A DNA stretch of 64,000 bases from Mesorhizobium japonicum MAFF 303099. Lineage in GTDB: Bacteria; Pseudomonadota; Alphaproteobacteria; Rhizobiales; Rhizobiaceae. The position numbers and the translations under genes are program-made. Shown here piece after piece: positions 55,958 to 64,000 of the stretch. The notes under the pieces were generated by a model. It was given only the letters and a program-made list of their open reading frames with translations, was not told the origin of the DNA and made no database searches. Every line of letters starts with the position of its first letter. Position 1 is the stretch's first letter. The DNA lies in assembly GCF_000009625.1 (NCBI RefSeq), contig NC_002678.2, positions 6,418,001 to 6,482,000 of the forward strand, in the 5' to 3' direction.

Positions 55958-56365
55958 TTACGCCGCCTTCAACCGCCCGCTGATGAAGCGGAACTCCTGC
56001 GTCTTGCCGCCATAGCCATAGGCGGCTGCCGGCACTTCATGCACGAAGGCGTAGCTTTCCTCGTGCACGCCACCCAGCAGGCGGCCGAAGGCATCGAAGA
56101 GGGCCTTGAGATAGGCTTCCAGCTCGAGCTTGGTGTTGGTGCCGTCGACCACCTTGATGTCCAGCCAGAACGTGTTGGTGCCATGCTCGGCCAGAGACTT
56201 GCCGCCGGCGAACCAGTGCTGCGGATCGATATAGGATACGACAACGGCGGTGATCGTCGGATCCTTGCGCAACTGCGTGGCGGTGATCTCGGTTATTTCC
56301 CTGGCGATGCTGGCGGACAAAGCGGCGTTTGGCTTGCCGGTGACGCTGATATTGATGATGGGCAT
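55958..56365 (-). CDS. tautomerase-superfamily protein
   Basis: 135 aa from ATG 56365, with AAGGAG upstream. Pro2 of MPIINISVTGKPNAALSASI is the catalytic N-terminal base after Met removal. PTITAVVVSYIDPQHWFAGG and a C-terminal second half make it twice the length of 4-oxalocrotonate tautomerase, as in malonate-semialdehyde decarboxylase-like members. Substrate unknown. Divergent from a LysR gene. Confidence 0.87.
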   Translation of the reverse strand: MPIINISVTGKPNAALSASIAREITEITATQLRKDPTITAVVVSYIDPQHWFAGGKSLAEHGTNTFWLDIKVVDGTNTKLELEAYLKALFDAFGRLLGGVHEESYAFVHEVPAAAYGYGGKTQEFRFISGRLKAA

Positions 56366-56439
56366 CTTTTTTCTCCTTGGTTTGTAGCGGCGTCTGACCG
56401 CCGTTGGAGAGACCATGCCATCTTAATTGAGTCAAAAAA

Positions 56440-56478
56440 ATCGAATTGTTTTCAACTAAAGATTCGATATCATCGAAT
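56440..56478. promoter_or_regulatory. ATCGAAT half-sites between tautomerase and LysR genes
   Basis: ATTCGAT (56462-56468) and ATCGAAT (56472-56478) form a dyad with 3-bp spacer touching the LysR ATG at 56480; a third ATCGAAT is at 56440-56446. Such a dyad on the start would give tight autorepression; the further site would serve the divergent gene. Confidence 0.55.
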
Positions 56479-56479
56479 T

Positions 56480-57343
56480 ATGGAAACGCTCGATCCGGAT
56501 TTGCTCAAAACCTTCCTCGCTTTCGTCGACAGCGGTTCGCTGGTGCAGGCAGCGTCGAGCGTTGGCCGTTCGCCTTCGGCGGTGACCGCCCAGATGCAGC
56601 GGCTGGAGGAGATCGTCGGCGAGCCGCTGCTGGCGCCGCAGGGGAGGGGGCGCGGCCTGACGCCGGCCGGGGAGGACCTTGTCGGCCATGCCAGGCGCAT
56701 CCTTGCCGCGCACCGCGAGGCGTGGCTGGCGCTGAAGGGAGCGCGGGCTGCCGGGCGTGTCGCGATCGGCACGACGCAGGATTTCGCCGACAGCGGCTTG
56801 CCGGAACTTTTGCGTGCCTTTGCCACCAGCCATCCGCGCGTCAGGATCGAATTGCGGGTCGGCCGCTCCGCCGAACTGGCGCAGGCGCTGCAGGCCGGCT
56901 GCCTCGATCTGGCGATCGTCATGCGCCAGACAGCGGTACCCGATGAGGTCGGCGTCCTGCGCGAGCCGATGATGTGGCTGTGTTCTGGGAAAGGGCTCGC
57001 CTCGCGGCAGGAAGAACTGCCGCTGGCGCTGCTCGATCCCTATTGCGGTTTTCGCGAGGCCGCCCTCGCAGCGCTCGATGCTGCCGGCCGCCGCTACCGC
57101 ATCGCCGCCGGCAGCGCCAGCCTGGCCGGCCTGCGCACCGCGGTGAATGCCGGCGTTGCACTGACCTTGCGAACCCCGCGCTTTGCCCATTCCGGCATTG
57201 TCGAAGCGCCGCGTGAGCTTGGCCTGCCGTCGGTTCCGATGGCCGAATTCGCGATCCGGCTGCGTACAGGAGCCGATGCTTCCGCGGGCGATCTGGCGGC
57301 GCTGCTCAGCGGCAACCTGGCCCTGTCCCAGCCGCCTGGCTGA
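56480..57343 (+). CDS. LysR-family transcriptional regulator
   Basis: 287 aa from ATG 56480. LLKTFLAFVDSGSLVQAASS, VGRSPSAVTAQMQRLEEIVG, EPLLAPQGRGRGLTPAGED form the winged helix. There is no room for a Shine-Dalgarno clear of the operator dyad, so the message may be leaderless or use ATG directly. Likely regulator of the divergent tautomerase gene. Confidence 0.9.
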   Translation: METLDPDLLKTFLAFVDSGSLVQAASSVGRSPSAVTAQMQRLEEIVGEPLLAPQGRGRGLTPAGEDLVGHARRILAAHREAWLALKGARAAGRVAIGTTQDFADSGLPELLRAFATSHPRVRIELRVGRSAELAQALQAGCLDLAIVMRQTAVPDEVGVLREPMMWLCSGKGLASRQEELPLALLDPYCGFREAALAALDAAGRRYRIAAGSASLAGLRTAVNAGVALTLRTPRFAHSGIVEAPRELGLPSVPMAEFAIRLRTGADASAGDLAALLSGNLALSQPPG

Positions 57344-57388
57344 TCAGGCAGGGCCGGGAACTGCGTCGCCGGCCTGTCGGCAAAGAAA

Positions 57389-57410
57389 AAGCCGACCTTG
57401 CGGTCGGCTT
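57389..57410 (+). terminator. hairpin after the LysR gene
   Basis: AAGCCGACC (57389-57397) pairs with GGTCGGCTT (57402-57410) over TTGC. On the minus strand it is also preceded by a run of A. It can end transcription of the LysR gene or of the leftward DMT genes. No long T run on the plus strand. Confidence 0.6.
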
Positions 57411-57510
57411 CGGAGTAGGACGGGCCGAGGGGTTTGGGGGGACTTGGGGGGTGGCCCGTCGCACCAATAATGTCTGAGTCCGATGATGGTTCCGTGACTA
57501 TGTCACTTTT

Positions 57511-58419
57511 TTAAGAAATATTTGACGCCGCCTGGTGTGAGCGGGCTGCCAGCCAGTCGCGGCCGGCATGGACGAACACCGCGCAGAGCACAATGGCGCC
57601 GCCGACCATGCTGGCGACAGGCGGTATCTCGGCCAGGAAAAGGAAGGCAAACAGGATCGCGAACGGCACTTCCGCCGAGCCGAGCAGGCCGGATTCGGGC
57701 GCCGGGATAAGCCGCGCCCCTTCCGTCCACAGGATCGACGACAATGCGAAGGATGCGCCGAAGGTGACGAGCAGAACCGCATCCCTTGCCGACACTGCCA
57801 GGGGATCGGTGATGAACCAGCCGAGAATGAACAGCAGGAAGGCTGAAACCGCGCCGGCCCACACCACCGGCGTGTCACGAAAGGCGCGCACCATGATCAT
57901 GTAGAGCGCGCTGCCGGCCGTCATCAGCAGCGCAAGCCCGTCGCCGAACAGATGGCCGGTGCCGAACCCCGACCAGACCATGATGCCCACGCCACACATT
58001 GACACGGCCGCCGCCAGCATCGTCTGCAGGCGGAAAGGCTCGCGCACCAGCACCCAGGCCAGCAGGGCGGCAATGAAGGGCGACGTCGCATAGATGACCG
58101 CGACATTGGCGACGTAGGTGAACTTGAATGCCGAGATGAAGGCGATGCTCGCCAGCGCGCCTTCCACCGCCAGCAGCCAGCCGCGCCAGCCAAGCCGCAG
58201 CGTGCCGCGGTTGCCGGAGCGATGGTGGCGCCACAGCACATAGAGGCTGATCAGGATCGAGCCGACAAAGCCGCGCCAGCAAGTGATCGTCAGCGGATCG
58301 GCGTGGATCGACTTGGTCAAGACGCCGGTCAGGCCGAATACCGCCGCCGATGACGACACCAATATGATGCCGAGCGTGCGTTCGGTGGCTTCGGGTTTGG
58401 CGGCTGCGGCGTCAGTCAT
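57511..58419 (-). CDS. EamA/DMT-superfamily permease 1
   Basis: 302 aa, ten predicted helices in two EamA repeats. The conserved LTITCWRGFVGSILISLYVL and TYVANVAVIYATSPFIAALL segments fit DMT exporters of metabolites (amino acids, riboflavin and the like). Substrate unknown. Lies 60 bp downstream of a second, similar gene; the pair is likely an old tandem duplication or a two-gene operon. Confidence 0.88.
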   Translation of the reverse strand: MTDAAAAKPEATERTLGIILVSSSAAVFGLTGVLTKSIHADPLTITCWRGFVGSILISLYVLWRHHRSGNRGTLRLGWRGWLLAVEGALASIAFISAFKFTYVANVAVIYATSPFIAALLAWVLVREPFRLQTMLAAAVSMCGVGIMVWSGFGTGHLFGDGLALLMTAGSALYMIMVRAFRDTPVVWAGAVSAFLLFILGWFITDPLAVSARDAVLLVTFGASFALSSILWTEGARLIPAPESGLLGSAEVPFAILFAFLFLAEIPPVASMVGGAIVLCAVFVHAGRDWLAARSHQAASNIS

Positions 58420-58479
58420 GCCGGCAGCCTACCCCGTCCGGTCCTGACATCGTAGGGTCAGCAGCGAGCGCCATCCACA

Positions 58480-59367
58480 TCACAGCCGCTTGCGGAAATG
58501 CTCGCCGCCGACGATCAGCAGCCCGGCGGCGATGATCAGGGCGGCACCCAGGAACACCTCGCGGCGCGGCACGTCGCCCCAGATCGCGAAGCCGAGCGCG
58601 AACGCCCACAGCAGAGAACTGTATTCAAGAGGGGCGAGGATCGATGCCGGCATGCGCTTCATGCCTTCGAAGAGAAGGTATTGCGCCAGGCCGCCAAGCG
58701 CGCCGACGCTGGCGAGAAGCAGCAACTGGGCCAGATCAGGCGTATGCCACCACAACAGCGCCGGCACCGCCGAAAACAGCAGGAAATAGAAATTGTTGAG
58801 GAGAAGCTGGATCATCGAGCGCTCGGCAAGCGCTGTCTTGCGCAGCAGCACGATGGCGATGGCCCACAAGAGTGCGGCTGCCAGCACCAGCAGCACCGGC
58901 ACGGACAGGCCGAGATGGGTCGGGTCGCAAGCGACGAAGACGCCGGCAAAACCGATCAAAACCGCCAGCCATCGCAACATCGGCACCTTTTCGCCGAGCA
59001 GGAACACCGAAAACACGGTGACGATGATCGGCGCCGCGTAATAGACCGTGGTCAGTTCGGCGAGCTGCAGGCTGCGGGCGGCGTTGTAGTAACAGAGCCA
59101 GGCGGCAAGGGTGAAGGCGCTGCGCACCAACATCGGCCGCACGATCGGCGAGCGCACCGTGTCGGCAAACAGTTGCCGCCCGCCGATCGCCGCGCAGGCG
59201 CTGAGGATGGTGATGCTGCGGAAGAACATGATCTGCCAGACCGTCATCCCGGTGACCAGCAGCTTGATCGAAGCGTCCTGCGTCGAAAACAAGAGATAGG
59301 CAGCACCGGTCAGCAGGATGCCGGCGAGAACCCTTTCGCGTGTTTCGAGAATGGCGACATCGGCCAT
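58480..59367 (-). CDS. EamA/DMT-superfamily permease 2
   Basis: 295 aa, ten predicted helices. FSTQDASIKLLVTGMTVWQI, MFFRSITILSACAAI, and AELTTVYYAAPIIVTVFSVF are typical DMT motifs. Same strand and spacing relation with the next permease. Substrate unknown. Confidence 0.88.
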   Translation of the reverse strand: MADVAILETRERVLAGILLTGAAYLLFSTQDASIKLLVTGMTVWQIMFFRSITILSACAAIGGRQLFADTVRSPIVRPMLVRSAFTLAAWLCYYNAARSLQLAELTTVYYAAPIIVTVFSVFLLGEKVPMLRWLAVLIGFAGVFVACDPTHLGLSVPVLLVLAAALLWAIAIVLLRKTALAERSMIQLLLNNFYFLLFSAVPALLWWHTPDLAQLLLLASVGALGGLAQYLLFEGMKRMPASILAPLEYSSLLWAFALGFAIWGDVPRREVFLGAALIIAAGLLIVGGEHFRKRL

Positions 59368-59591
59368 AGGCGCGGACCAGAGGTGCGGGAAGCGACAGGA
59401 ATAGCTCGAGGACTCTGGGAAATCAGGCCTCGGCTCCCAGCTATACGGGTGAAAGTCGACACAGCGCTACGCCAGCCCTGAGGTTGCATTGGGGCAGGGA
59501 TTACTTGCTTCCAGGATCCGATCGGCACTTATATCTGATATCCGACGAAGCCATGCTGCTCGCTGGCCGCAAAAGCGAAAGAGGCAACGAA

Positions 59592-60098
59592 ATGGACGCC
59601 ACCGAACTGAAGGCCATGCAGGCGCCGCTGAAGCAGGCCTATCGCGACGACGCCTCGCAGGCGCTGATCACGCTGAGAGCGAAGGGCTCCATCGACGACC
59701 AGTCGGTGGCCTGCAAGGTGGAGACGGGCAGGGCGATCGCTGTCGCTGGTCTGCATCCGGCAACCGGCGGCTCAGGACTCGAGCTCTGCTCCGGCGACAT
59801 GCTCCTGGAAGCACTGGTGGCTTGCGCCGGGGTGACGTTGAAGGCAGTGGCGACGGCGCTCGAGTTCAAGCTCGGCGCCGCCACGGTGGAAGCCGAAGGC
59901 GATCTCGATTTTCGCGGTACGCTCGGCGTCGCCAAGGACGTGCCGGTCGGTTTTCGTGCCATCCGGCTCAATTTCACTCTCGACACGGATGAACCGCAGG
60001 AGCGCATCGATTCACTGCTGAAGCTGACCGAGCGCTATTGCGTGGTGTTCCAGACCATCAGCCAGAAGCCGGAATTGACGGTGAGCGCACGGCGCTGA
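59592..60098 (+). CDS. OsmC-family protein
   Basis: 168 aa from ATG 59592. OsmC/Ohr fold: CSGDMLLEALVACAGVTLKA holds the first (peroxidatic-type) Cys region and RYCVVFQTI the second. Members reduce organic hydroperoxides or are of unknown role; the sequence is OsmC/YhfA-like, not Ohr. It ends just before a strong bidirectional terminator. Confidence 0.88.
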   Translation: MDATELKAMQAPLKQAYRDDASQALITLRAKGSIDDQSVACKVETGRAIAVAGLHPATGGSGLELCSGDMLLEALVACAGVTLKAVATALEFKLGAATVEAEGDLDFRGTLGVAKDVPVGFRAIRLNFTLDTDEPQERIDSLLKLTERYCVVFQTISQKPELTVSARR

Positions 60099-60102
60099 AA
60101 AT

Positions 60103-60137
60103 AACAAGGCCCGCAGCCAACGGCTGCGGGCCTTGTT
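60103..60137. terminator. bidirectional terminator between OsmC gene and 72-aa gene
   Basis: A perfect 16-bp stem: AACAAGGCCCGCAGCC (60103-60118) with GGCTGCGGGCCTTGTT (60122-60137), AAC loop. It lies in the 50-bp gap between two convergent genes and can serve both. Confidence 0.85.
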
Positions 60138-60148
60138 GCAACGGATGC

Positions 60149-60367
60149 TTACTGCGCAGACGGCTGTTCGGCATCGCCTTCGTCGGTAAAGGGCGAGGCA
60201 CTTGGCACGCACTGCACGGACCAGCCAGCGGGGGTCGGCTGCTTCTGATATTCGGTGATGGCGGCGGTGCACTGTTCGCGCTTGTCGAAGGTGCTGGGCA
60301 GCACCACCATGCCGCCCTGTGGGCCGGCGATTACCAGATACCAGACCAATGCTGCGGTCGTAGCCAT
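60149..60367 (-). CDS. 72-aa conserved small protein
   Basis: 72 aa from ATG 60367, with AAGGAA upstream. A hydrophobic N-terminus (TTAALVWYLVIAGPQGGMVV) is a short signal or membrane segment; two cysteines (EQCTAAITEY and SVQCVPSAS) could pair outside the cytoplasm. No known domain. It has its own upstream gap and a strong terminator, so it is probably a real monocistronic gene. Confidence 0.75.
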   Translation of the reverse strand: MATTAALVWYLVIAGPQGGMVVLPSTFDKREQCTAAITEYQKQPTPAGWSVQCVPSASPFTDEGDAEQPSAQ

Positions 60368-60600
60368 GGGAGTTTCCTTGTTCTGCCCAGTTTGGGCTCT
60401 CGCTGTTGTGGGAGTCGCTACGATCCTAACAACTCCGGGGAAATGACGAAAGCATGACCGCCGCGCAGCTTTTCCCCCCTCAGATCACAGCCGCGTGATG
60501 ATGTGGCGGATTTGGGGCCGGGATTTTGAGCCAGGTAGGCTCAGTTGGAAGCCGTCTGCGCATGATCAGTGCTCAAGATCGCCCGGCCATAAGGATGCGG

Positions 60601-61341
60601 TTATTCGGGTTGCCTGTAGGCGACGAAGCGGTTGTGCTTGGCCTGGAAGATCAGCCCGGTCTCCTTCAGCTCCGGGCTGGCCAACGGCACGATGCGCTTG
60701 GCGATCTCGGAAGGATGCGGCAGCGTCTCCGGATCCTCGCCTGGCACGGCCTGGGCTCGCATGGCGGTGCGGGTGGCGCCCGGGTCGGCGGCATTGACGC
60801 GCAGCGGCAAGCTTTGCGTCTCATGCGCCCACGAGCGCATCATGGTCTCGACTGCCGCCTTCGAGGCGGCGTAAGGCGCCCAGAAGGCGCGCGCCGAATG
60901 GGCCGCGTTGGACGACAGGATAATGGCCCGGCCGGCATCCGAAAGCCTGAGCAGCGGGTCGACCGAGCGGATTAGCCGCCAGGTCGAGGTGACATTGATG
61001 GTCATCACCTTCTCGAAGGTTTTGGCCTCGACATGCCCGATCGGCGAGATGACGCCGAGCACGCCGGCATTGGCGACGAGGATGTCAAGCTTGCCCCAGC
61101 GCTCATGGATGGCGCCGCCCAGCCGGTCGATGCCGGCCATGTCGGCGAGGTCGAGCGGCACCAGCGTCGCCTGACCGCCGGCCGCCTTGATCTGGTCGTC
61201 GAGTTCCTCCAGCCCGCCGACCGTGCGCGCAACGGCGATGACATGCGCCCCGGCGGCGGCCAATTCCCTGGCGATGAAATAGCCGATGCCGCGCGAGGCG
61301 CCGGTGACGACCGCGACGCGGCCGGTAAGGTCGAGGGTCAT
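60601..61341 (-). CDS. short-chain dehydrogenase/reductase
   Basis: 246 aa from ATG 61341. VVTGASRGIGYFIARELAAA (NADPH site), ILVANAGVLGVISP, ILSSNAAHSARAFWAPYAAS with the following K (catalytic Ser, YxxxK) and VNAADPGATRTAM. Classical SDR of unknown substrate. It starts 25 bp after the purF stop on the same strand and shares the purF transcript in many rhizobia as far as I recall. Confidence 0.92.
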   Translation of the reverse strand: MTLDLTGRVAVVTGASRGIGYFIARELAAAGAHVIAVARTVGGLEELDDQIKAAGGQATLVPLDLADMAGIDRLGGAIHERWGKLDILVANAGVLGVISPIGHVEAKTFEKVMTINVTSTWRLIRSVDPLLRLSDAGRAIILSSNAAHSARAFWAPYAASKAAVETMMRSWAHETQSLPLRVNAADPGATRTAMRAQAVPGEDPETLPHPSEIAKRIVPLASPELKETGLIFQAKHNRFVAYRQPE

Positions 61342-61366
61342 GCGAGAAATTTCCGTAAGGTCTGGC

Positions 61367-62836
61367 TTACGCCCCACTGTTCGCCAGCAGCGACAGCGTG
61401 CGCACATTGTCGTGGCCTTCGAAGTCGAGCAGGCGGGTCGGATACTGGCCGGTGAAGCAGGCGTCGCAGAATTGCGGTTGCTCATCGTTGCGGCCGGCCT
61501 CGCCGACGGCGCGGTAGAGGCCGTTGATGGAAAGGAAGCCGAGCGAATCGACACGGATGAACTCGGCCATCTCTTCCACCGACATGCGCGACGCCAGCAG
61601 TTTCGATTTCTCCGGCGTGTCAACGCCGTAGAAGCAGGAGGCGCTGGTCGGCGGCGAAGCGATGCGCATATGCACCTCCCGGGCGCCGGCATCGCGCACC
61701 ATCTGCACGATCTTCTGGCTGGTGGTGCCGCGCACGATCGAATCGTCGACCAGCACGACGCGCTTGCCCTCGATCATGCGGCGGTTGGCGTTGTGCTTCA
61801 GCTTGACGCCCATGTGGCGGATCGAATCGCCGGGCTGGATGAAGGTACGGCCGACATAGTGGTTGCGGATGATGCCGAGCTCGAAGGGAATGCCGGCCGC
61901 CTGGCTGAAGCCGATCGCCGCCGGGGTGCCCGAATCCGGCACCGGCACGACGATGTCGGCCTCGACCGGGTTTTCCTGTGCCAATTCGGCGCCGATGCGC
62001 TTGCGCACCTCGTAGACGTTGCGGCCTTCGACCGAAGAATCCGGCCGGGCGAAATAGACATATTCAAAGATGCAGAAGCGGGTCTTCTGCGGTTCGAACG
62101 GGAACAGGCTTTCAATGCCCTTGGAGGTGACGACGACCATCTCGCCGGGTTTCAGGTCGCGCACGAAACGCGCGCCGATAATGTCGAGCGCGCAGGTCTC
62201 GGAAGCGAGAATCCAAGCGCCGTCGAGGTCGCCGAGCACCAGCGGCCGGATGCCGAGCGGATCGCGGCAGCCGATCATCTTCTTGGCCGTCATCGCCACC
62301 AGCGAGAAGGCACCTTCGACCTGCCGCACGGCGTCGATGAAGCGTGAGTTGAGGTCGCGTTCCTTGCTGGTCGCAACCAGATGCAGGAGCGTCTCGGTGT
62401 CGGAGGTCGAGGAGAAGATCGCGCCCTGCTTCTGCAGCGCGCGCTGCACCGTCATGGCGTTGGTCAGATTGCCATTATGGGCGACGGCAAAGCCGCCATC
62501 GGCGAGCTCGGCGAAGAAGGGCTGGATGTTGCGCATGCCGGCGCCGCCCGTCGTGGCGTAGCGCGTATGGCCGATGGCGCGGTTGCCTTGCAGGCTGTCG
62601 ATAACGCGCTGCTTGGTGAAAGTGTCGCCGATCAGGCCGACATGGCGTTCGACATGGAACTGGCTGCCGTCATAGGAAACGATGCCGGCCGCTTCCTGGC
62701 CGCGATGCTGCAGCGCATGCAGGCCGAGTGTGACGATGGCCGCTGCGTCCTGCCGGCCGAAAATGCCGAAAACGCCGCATTCGTCGTGGAAATGGTCGTC
62801 GGCCTCGGCGGAAAGCACGTCGTCTGCGTCTGCCAT
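61367..62836 (-). CDS. purF: amidophosphoribosyltransferase
   Basis: 489 aa from ATG 62836, supported by GGAG 6 nt upstream; longer in-frame starts have no such site. First step of purine synthesis, PRPP plus glutamine to phosphoribosylamine. Cys20 in HDECGVFGIFG becomes the N-terminal nucleophile after removal of a 19-residue propeptide. GHTRYATTGGAGMRNIQPF, IVPVPDSGTPAAIGFS and the PRPP loop VVLVDDSIVRGTTSQKIV are intact. Located downstream of cvpA, as in E. coli and many proteobacteria. Confidence 0.95.
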   Translation of the reverse strand: MADADDVLSAEADDHFHDECGVFGIFGRQDAAAIVTLGLHALQHRGQEAAGIVSYDGSQFHVERHVGLIGDTFTKQRVIDSLQGNRAIGHTRYATTGGAGMRNIQPFFAELADGGFAVAHNGNLTNAMTVQRALQKQGAIFSSTSDTETLLHLVATSKERDLNSRFIDAVRQVEGAFSLVAMTAKKMIGCRDPLGIRPLVLGDLDGAWILASETCALDIIGARFVRDLKPGEMVVVTSKGIESLFPFEPQKTRFCIFEYVYFARPDSSVEGRNVYEVRKRIGAELAQENPVEADIVVPVPDSGTPAAIGFSQAAGIPFELGIIRNHYVGRTFIQPGDSIRHMGVKLKHNANRRMIEGKRVVLVDDSIVRGTTSQKIVQMVRDAGAREVHMRIASPPTSASCFYGVDTPEKSKLLASRMSVEEMAEFIRVDSLGFLSINGLYRAVGEAGRNDEQPQFCDACFTGQYPTRLLDFEGHDNVRTLSLLANSGA

Positions 62837-62939
62837 CTTAAGCTCCGCTAAAATCGCCATATAATGCGGGTTCGCGTCGAAAGCAACGCGCGCCATGCAG
62901 TCGTTCACACCATCGTCTGTTCAGACGCCCTTTTGGGGG

Positions 62940-63608
62940 TCAGTTTGCCGGCGCTGCTGGTGCGGCCGGTGCTGGCTTGGCTGTGTTGTCCGCCGGGCCA
63001 GCGTCATTGTCGTCCGGGGCCGGCGCATTGGCATCGTCACCTGTTGCCGGCACATCCGCCGCTGGCGCATCCGGAGCGGCCGGAGTCTCGCCACCCGATT
63101 TCGGGCTGAGCTTCTTGAGGATTGCGTTTTCGGTGTCGGCGGGCAGCAGGTTCTCGATCTTGGCGCCGATCGATTCCAGCAATGGCCGTGATTTGGCGTC
63201 CGTCACCCAGGCCGGGGCCTTGGCGCCGGCCAGCCAGTTGAAGAACAAAAGCGCCACCGCGACGACCAGGATGCCGCGCGCGGCGCCGTAGAGGAAACCG
63301 AGCGTGCGGTCGAGCGCGCCGATGCGCGAATCGATGATCCAGTCGGCGAGCTTCATGGTGATGACCGAGACGACGATCAGCGCGATGATGAAGACGACGC
63401 CGGCGGAGGCCGCCATGGCAATCTTTTCATTCTCGATGTAAGGCTTCAGATAGGGCAGGACCGGCTTGTAGAAGAAGAAAGCCGCCGCCGCCGCCGCCGC
63501 CCACGAGACGACCGACAGGACCTCGCGCGAAAAGCCGCGAACCATGGCGAGCATCGCCGAGACCAGGGTGAAGCCGACCAGGATTCCGTCAAGCAGCGTA
63601 ATCGGCAT
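62940..63608 (-). CDS. cvpA: CvpA family inner-membrane protein
   Basis: 222 aa. Four membrane helices (about residues 5-25, 30-50, 62-85, 102-125); LLDGILVGFTLVSAMLAMVR, GFSREVLSVVSWAAAAAAAF and RIGALDRTLGFLYGAARGIL are the CvpA core. The C-terminal Ala/Pro/Asp-rich tail is disordered. Named for colicin V but a general envelope protein; adjacent to purF by old convention. No colicin genes are nearby. Confidence 0.92.
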   Translation of the reverse strand: MPITLLDGILVGFTLVSAMLAMVRGFSREVLSVVSWAAAAAAAFFFYKPVLPYLKPYIENEKIAMAASAGVVFIIALIVVSVITMKLADWIIDSRIGALDRTLGFLYGAARGILVVAVALLFFNWLAGAKAPAWVTDAKSRPLLESIGAKIENLLPADTENAILKKLSPKSGGETPAAPDAPAADVPATGDDANAPAPDDNDAGPADNTAKPAPAAPAAPAN

Positions 63609-63655
63609 GTCTTTCGCCCCACTCCGATTCTTTTTTCACGGCTCGGCGAGCCGCG

Positions 63656-64000
63656 TCATTCTTCTTCGTCCACGCGGCTTCGACGTGAGCCGGCTATGCG
63701 CGCCACGAGGTCGGCAAGCTCGGTGGGCTGGAAAGCACCGGCCCCGATCCCTCCGGCAAGTTCCTCGCTGCCCAAGGGCAGAACCGCACTACCAAAACCC
63801 AGCTTTTCGGCTTCCTTGAGGCGTTGCTGCGCATGCGCGACCGGCCTCACGGCACCCGACAGGCTGATTTCGCCGAAATAGACGCAATCGGCGGGAAGGG
63901 CAAGACCGGTGAGCGAGGAAACCAGTGCGGCGGCGACCGCGAGATCGGCCGCCGGCTCGCTGATGCGGTAGCCGCCGGCGACGTTGAGATAGACGTCGTG
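63656..64000 (-). CDS. radA: DNA repair protein RadA, C-terminal part (runs off the window)
   Basis: The last 114 codons on the minus strand. DVYLNVAGGYRISEPAADLA, CVYFGEISLSGAVRPVAHAQ, RLKEAEKLGFGSAVLP and the end of a Lon-protease-like domain identify RadA/Sms, a branch-migration ATPase helping recombination. The zinc finger and RecA-like ATPase lie beyond the window. Order radA-cvpA-purF is a common one in alphaproteobacteria. Confidence 0.92.
   Translation of the reverse strand, partial: HDVYLNVAGGYRISEPAADLAVAAALVSSLTGLALPADCVYFGEISLSGAVRPVAHAQQRLKEAEKLGFGSAVLPLGSEELAGGIGAGAFQPTELADLVARIAGSRRSRVDEEE

Noticed and set aside
62940..63608. Colicin V production cluster
   Set aside because: CvpA is a common housekeeping membrane protein beside purF; no bacteriocin, immunity or export genes are near.

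Overview
The window is high-GC chromosomal core sequence from an alphaproteobacterium of the Hyphomicrobiales, most likely Mesorhizobium or a close relative. This rests on protein content recognised by eye (RopA/Omp2-type porin with a conserved KICDVYGAGYFYIPG stretch, TIGR02301 protein, rhizobial Rsh, PssA and Psd) and on familiar gene orders: smpB, rpoZ-rsh-pyrE, acpS-lepB-rnc-era-recO, cysS...cimA, and radA-cvpA-purF. No rRNA, tRNA, transposase, integrase, prophage or CRISPR array was seen. The region is almost entirely protein coding.

Layout. 1-4.4 kb: smpB, a GH25 lysozyme-like protein, a divergent HxlR regulator/quinone-oxidoreductase-like pair, a family-5 uracil-DNA glycosylase and a NYN-domain protein. 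4.4-14.7 kb: housekeeping block rpoZ, rsh, pyrE, VOC protein, DUF2062, acpS, lepB, rnc, era, then an AT-richer 667-bp gap and a porin, then recO. 14.9-17.7 kb: a DUF2339 membrane protein split by a frameshift. 17.7-22.3 kb: an ECF sigma/anti-sigma pair behind a GGAAT-N17-CGTT promoter, then a GNAT/C39-like peptidase fusion overlapping a RimK-type ATP-grasp ligase, then a DUF3303 protein. 22.3-26 kb: two LysR-controlled units, a fatty-acid desaturase and an SDR gene inactivated by a deletion and a nonsense codon. 26-34.5 kb: PAS-PAS-GGDEF-EAL protein, HD hydrolase, YgfZ, dihydroorotase, three small conserved proteins, Nudix and SRAP. 34.5-41.5 kb: a 51-aa basic protein, then the tightly overlapped operon cysS-VOC-GFA-GFA-pip-cimA, and rarD. 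41.5-50.4 kb: ZntB-like transporter, MIase/LysR pair, LOG protein, LysM protein, NQO1-like/LysR pair, ArsR/Atm1 pair. 50.4-56 kb: a monooxygenase behind a SoxR-like operator, SMP-30 hydrolase, psd-pssA (phosphatidylethanolamine synthesis) and an Aas-type acyltransferase/acyl-ACP synthetase. 56-64 kb: tautomerase/LysR pair, two DMT transporters, OsmC, a 72-aa protein, SDR, purF, cvpA and the 3' end of radA.

A recurrent architecture is the divergent regulator/enzyme pair (HxlR-reductase, LysR-desaturase, LysR-SDR, LysR-MIase, LysR-NQO1, LysR-tautomerase), most with a visible dyad or phased repeat between the genes. The best candidate for an uncharacterised system is the 17.7-22.3 kb block: GNAT/papain-like fusion plus RLAN-RimK ATP-grasp, with an adjacent sigma/anti-sigma pair. 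The two enzyme genes overlap by 4 bp and look like a synthetase/processing couple acting on an unknown peptide or metabolite. All functions are assigned by reading motifs; no database search was run.
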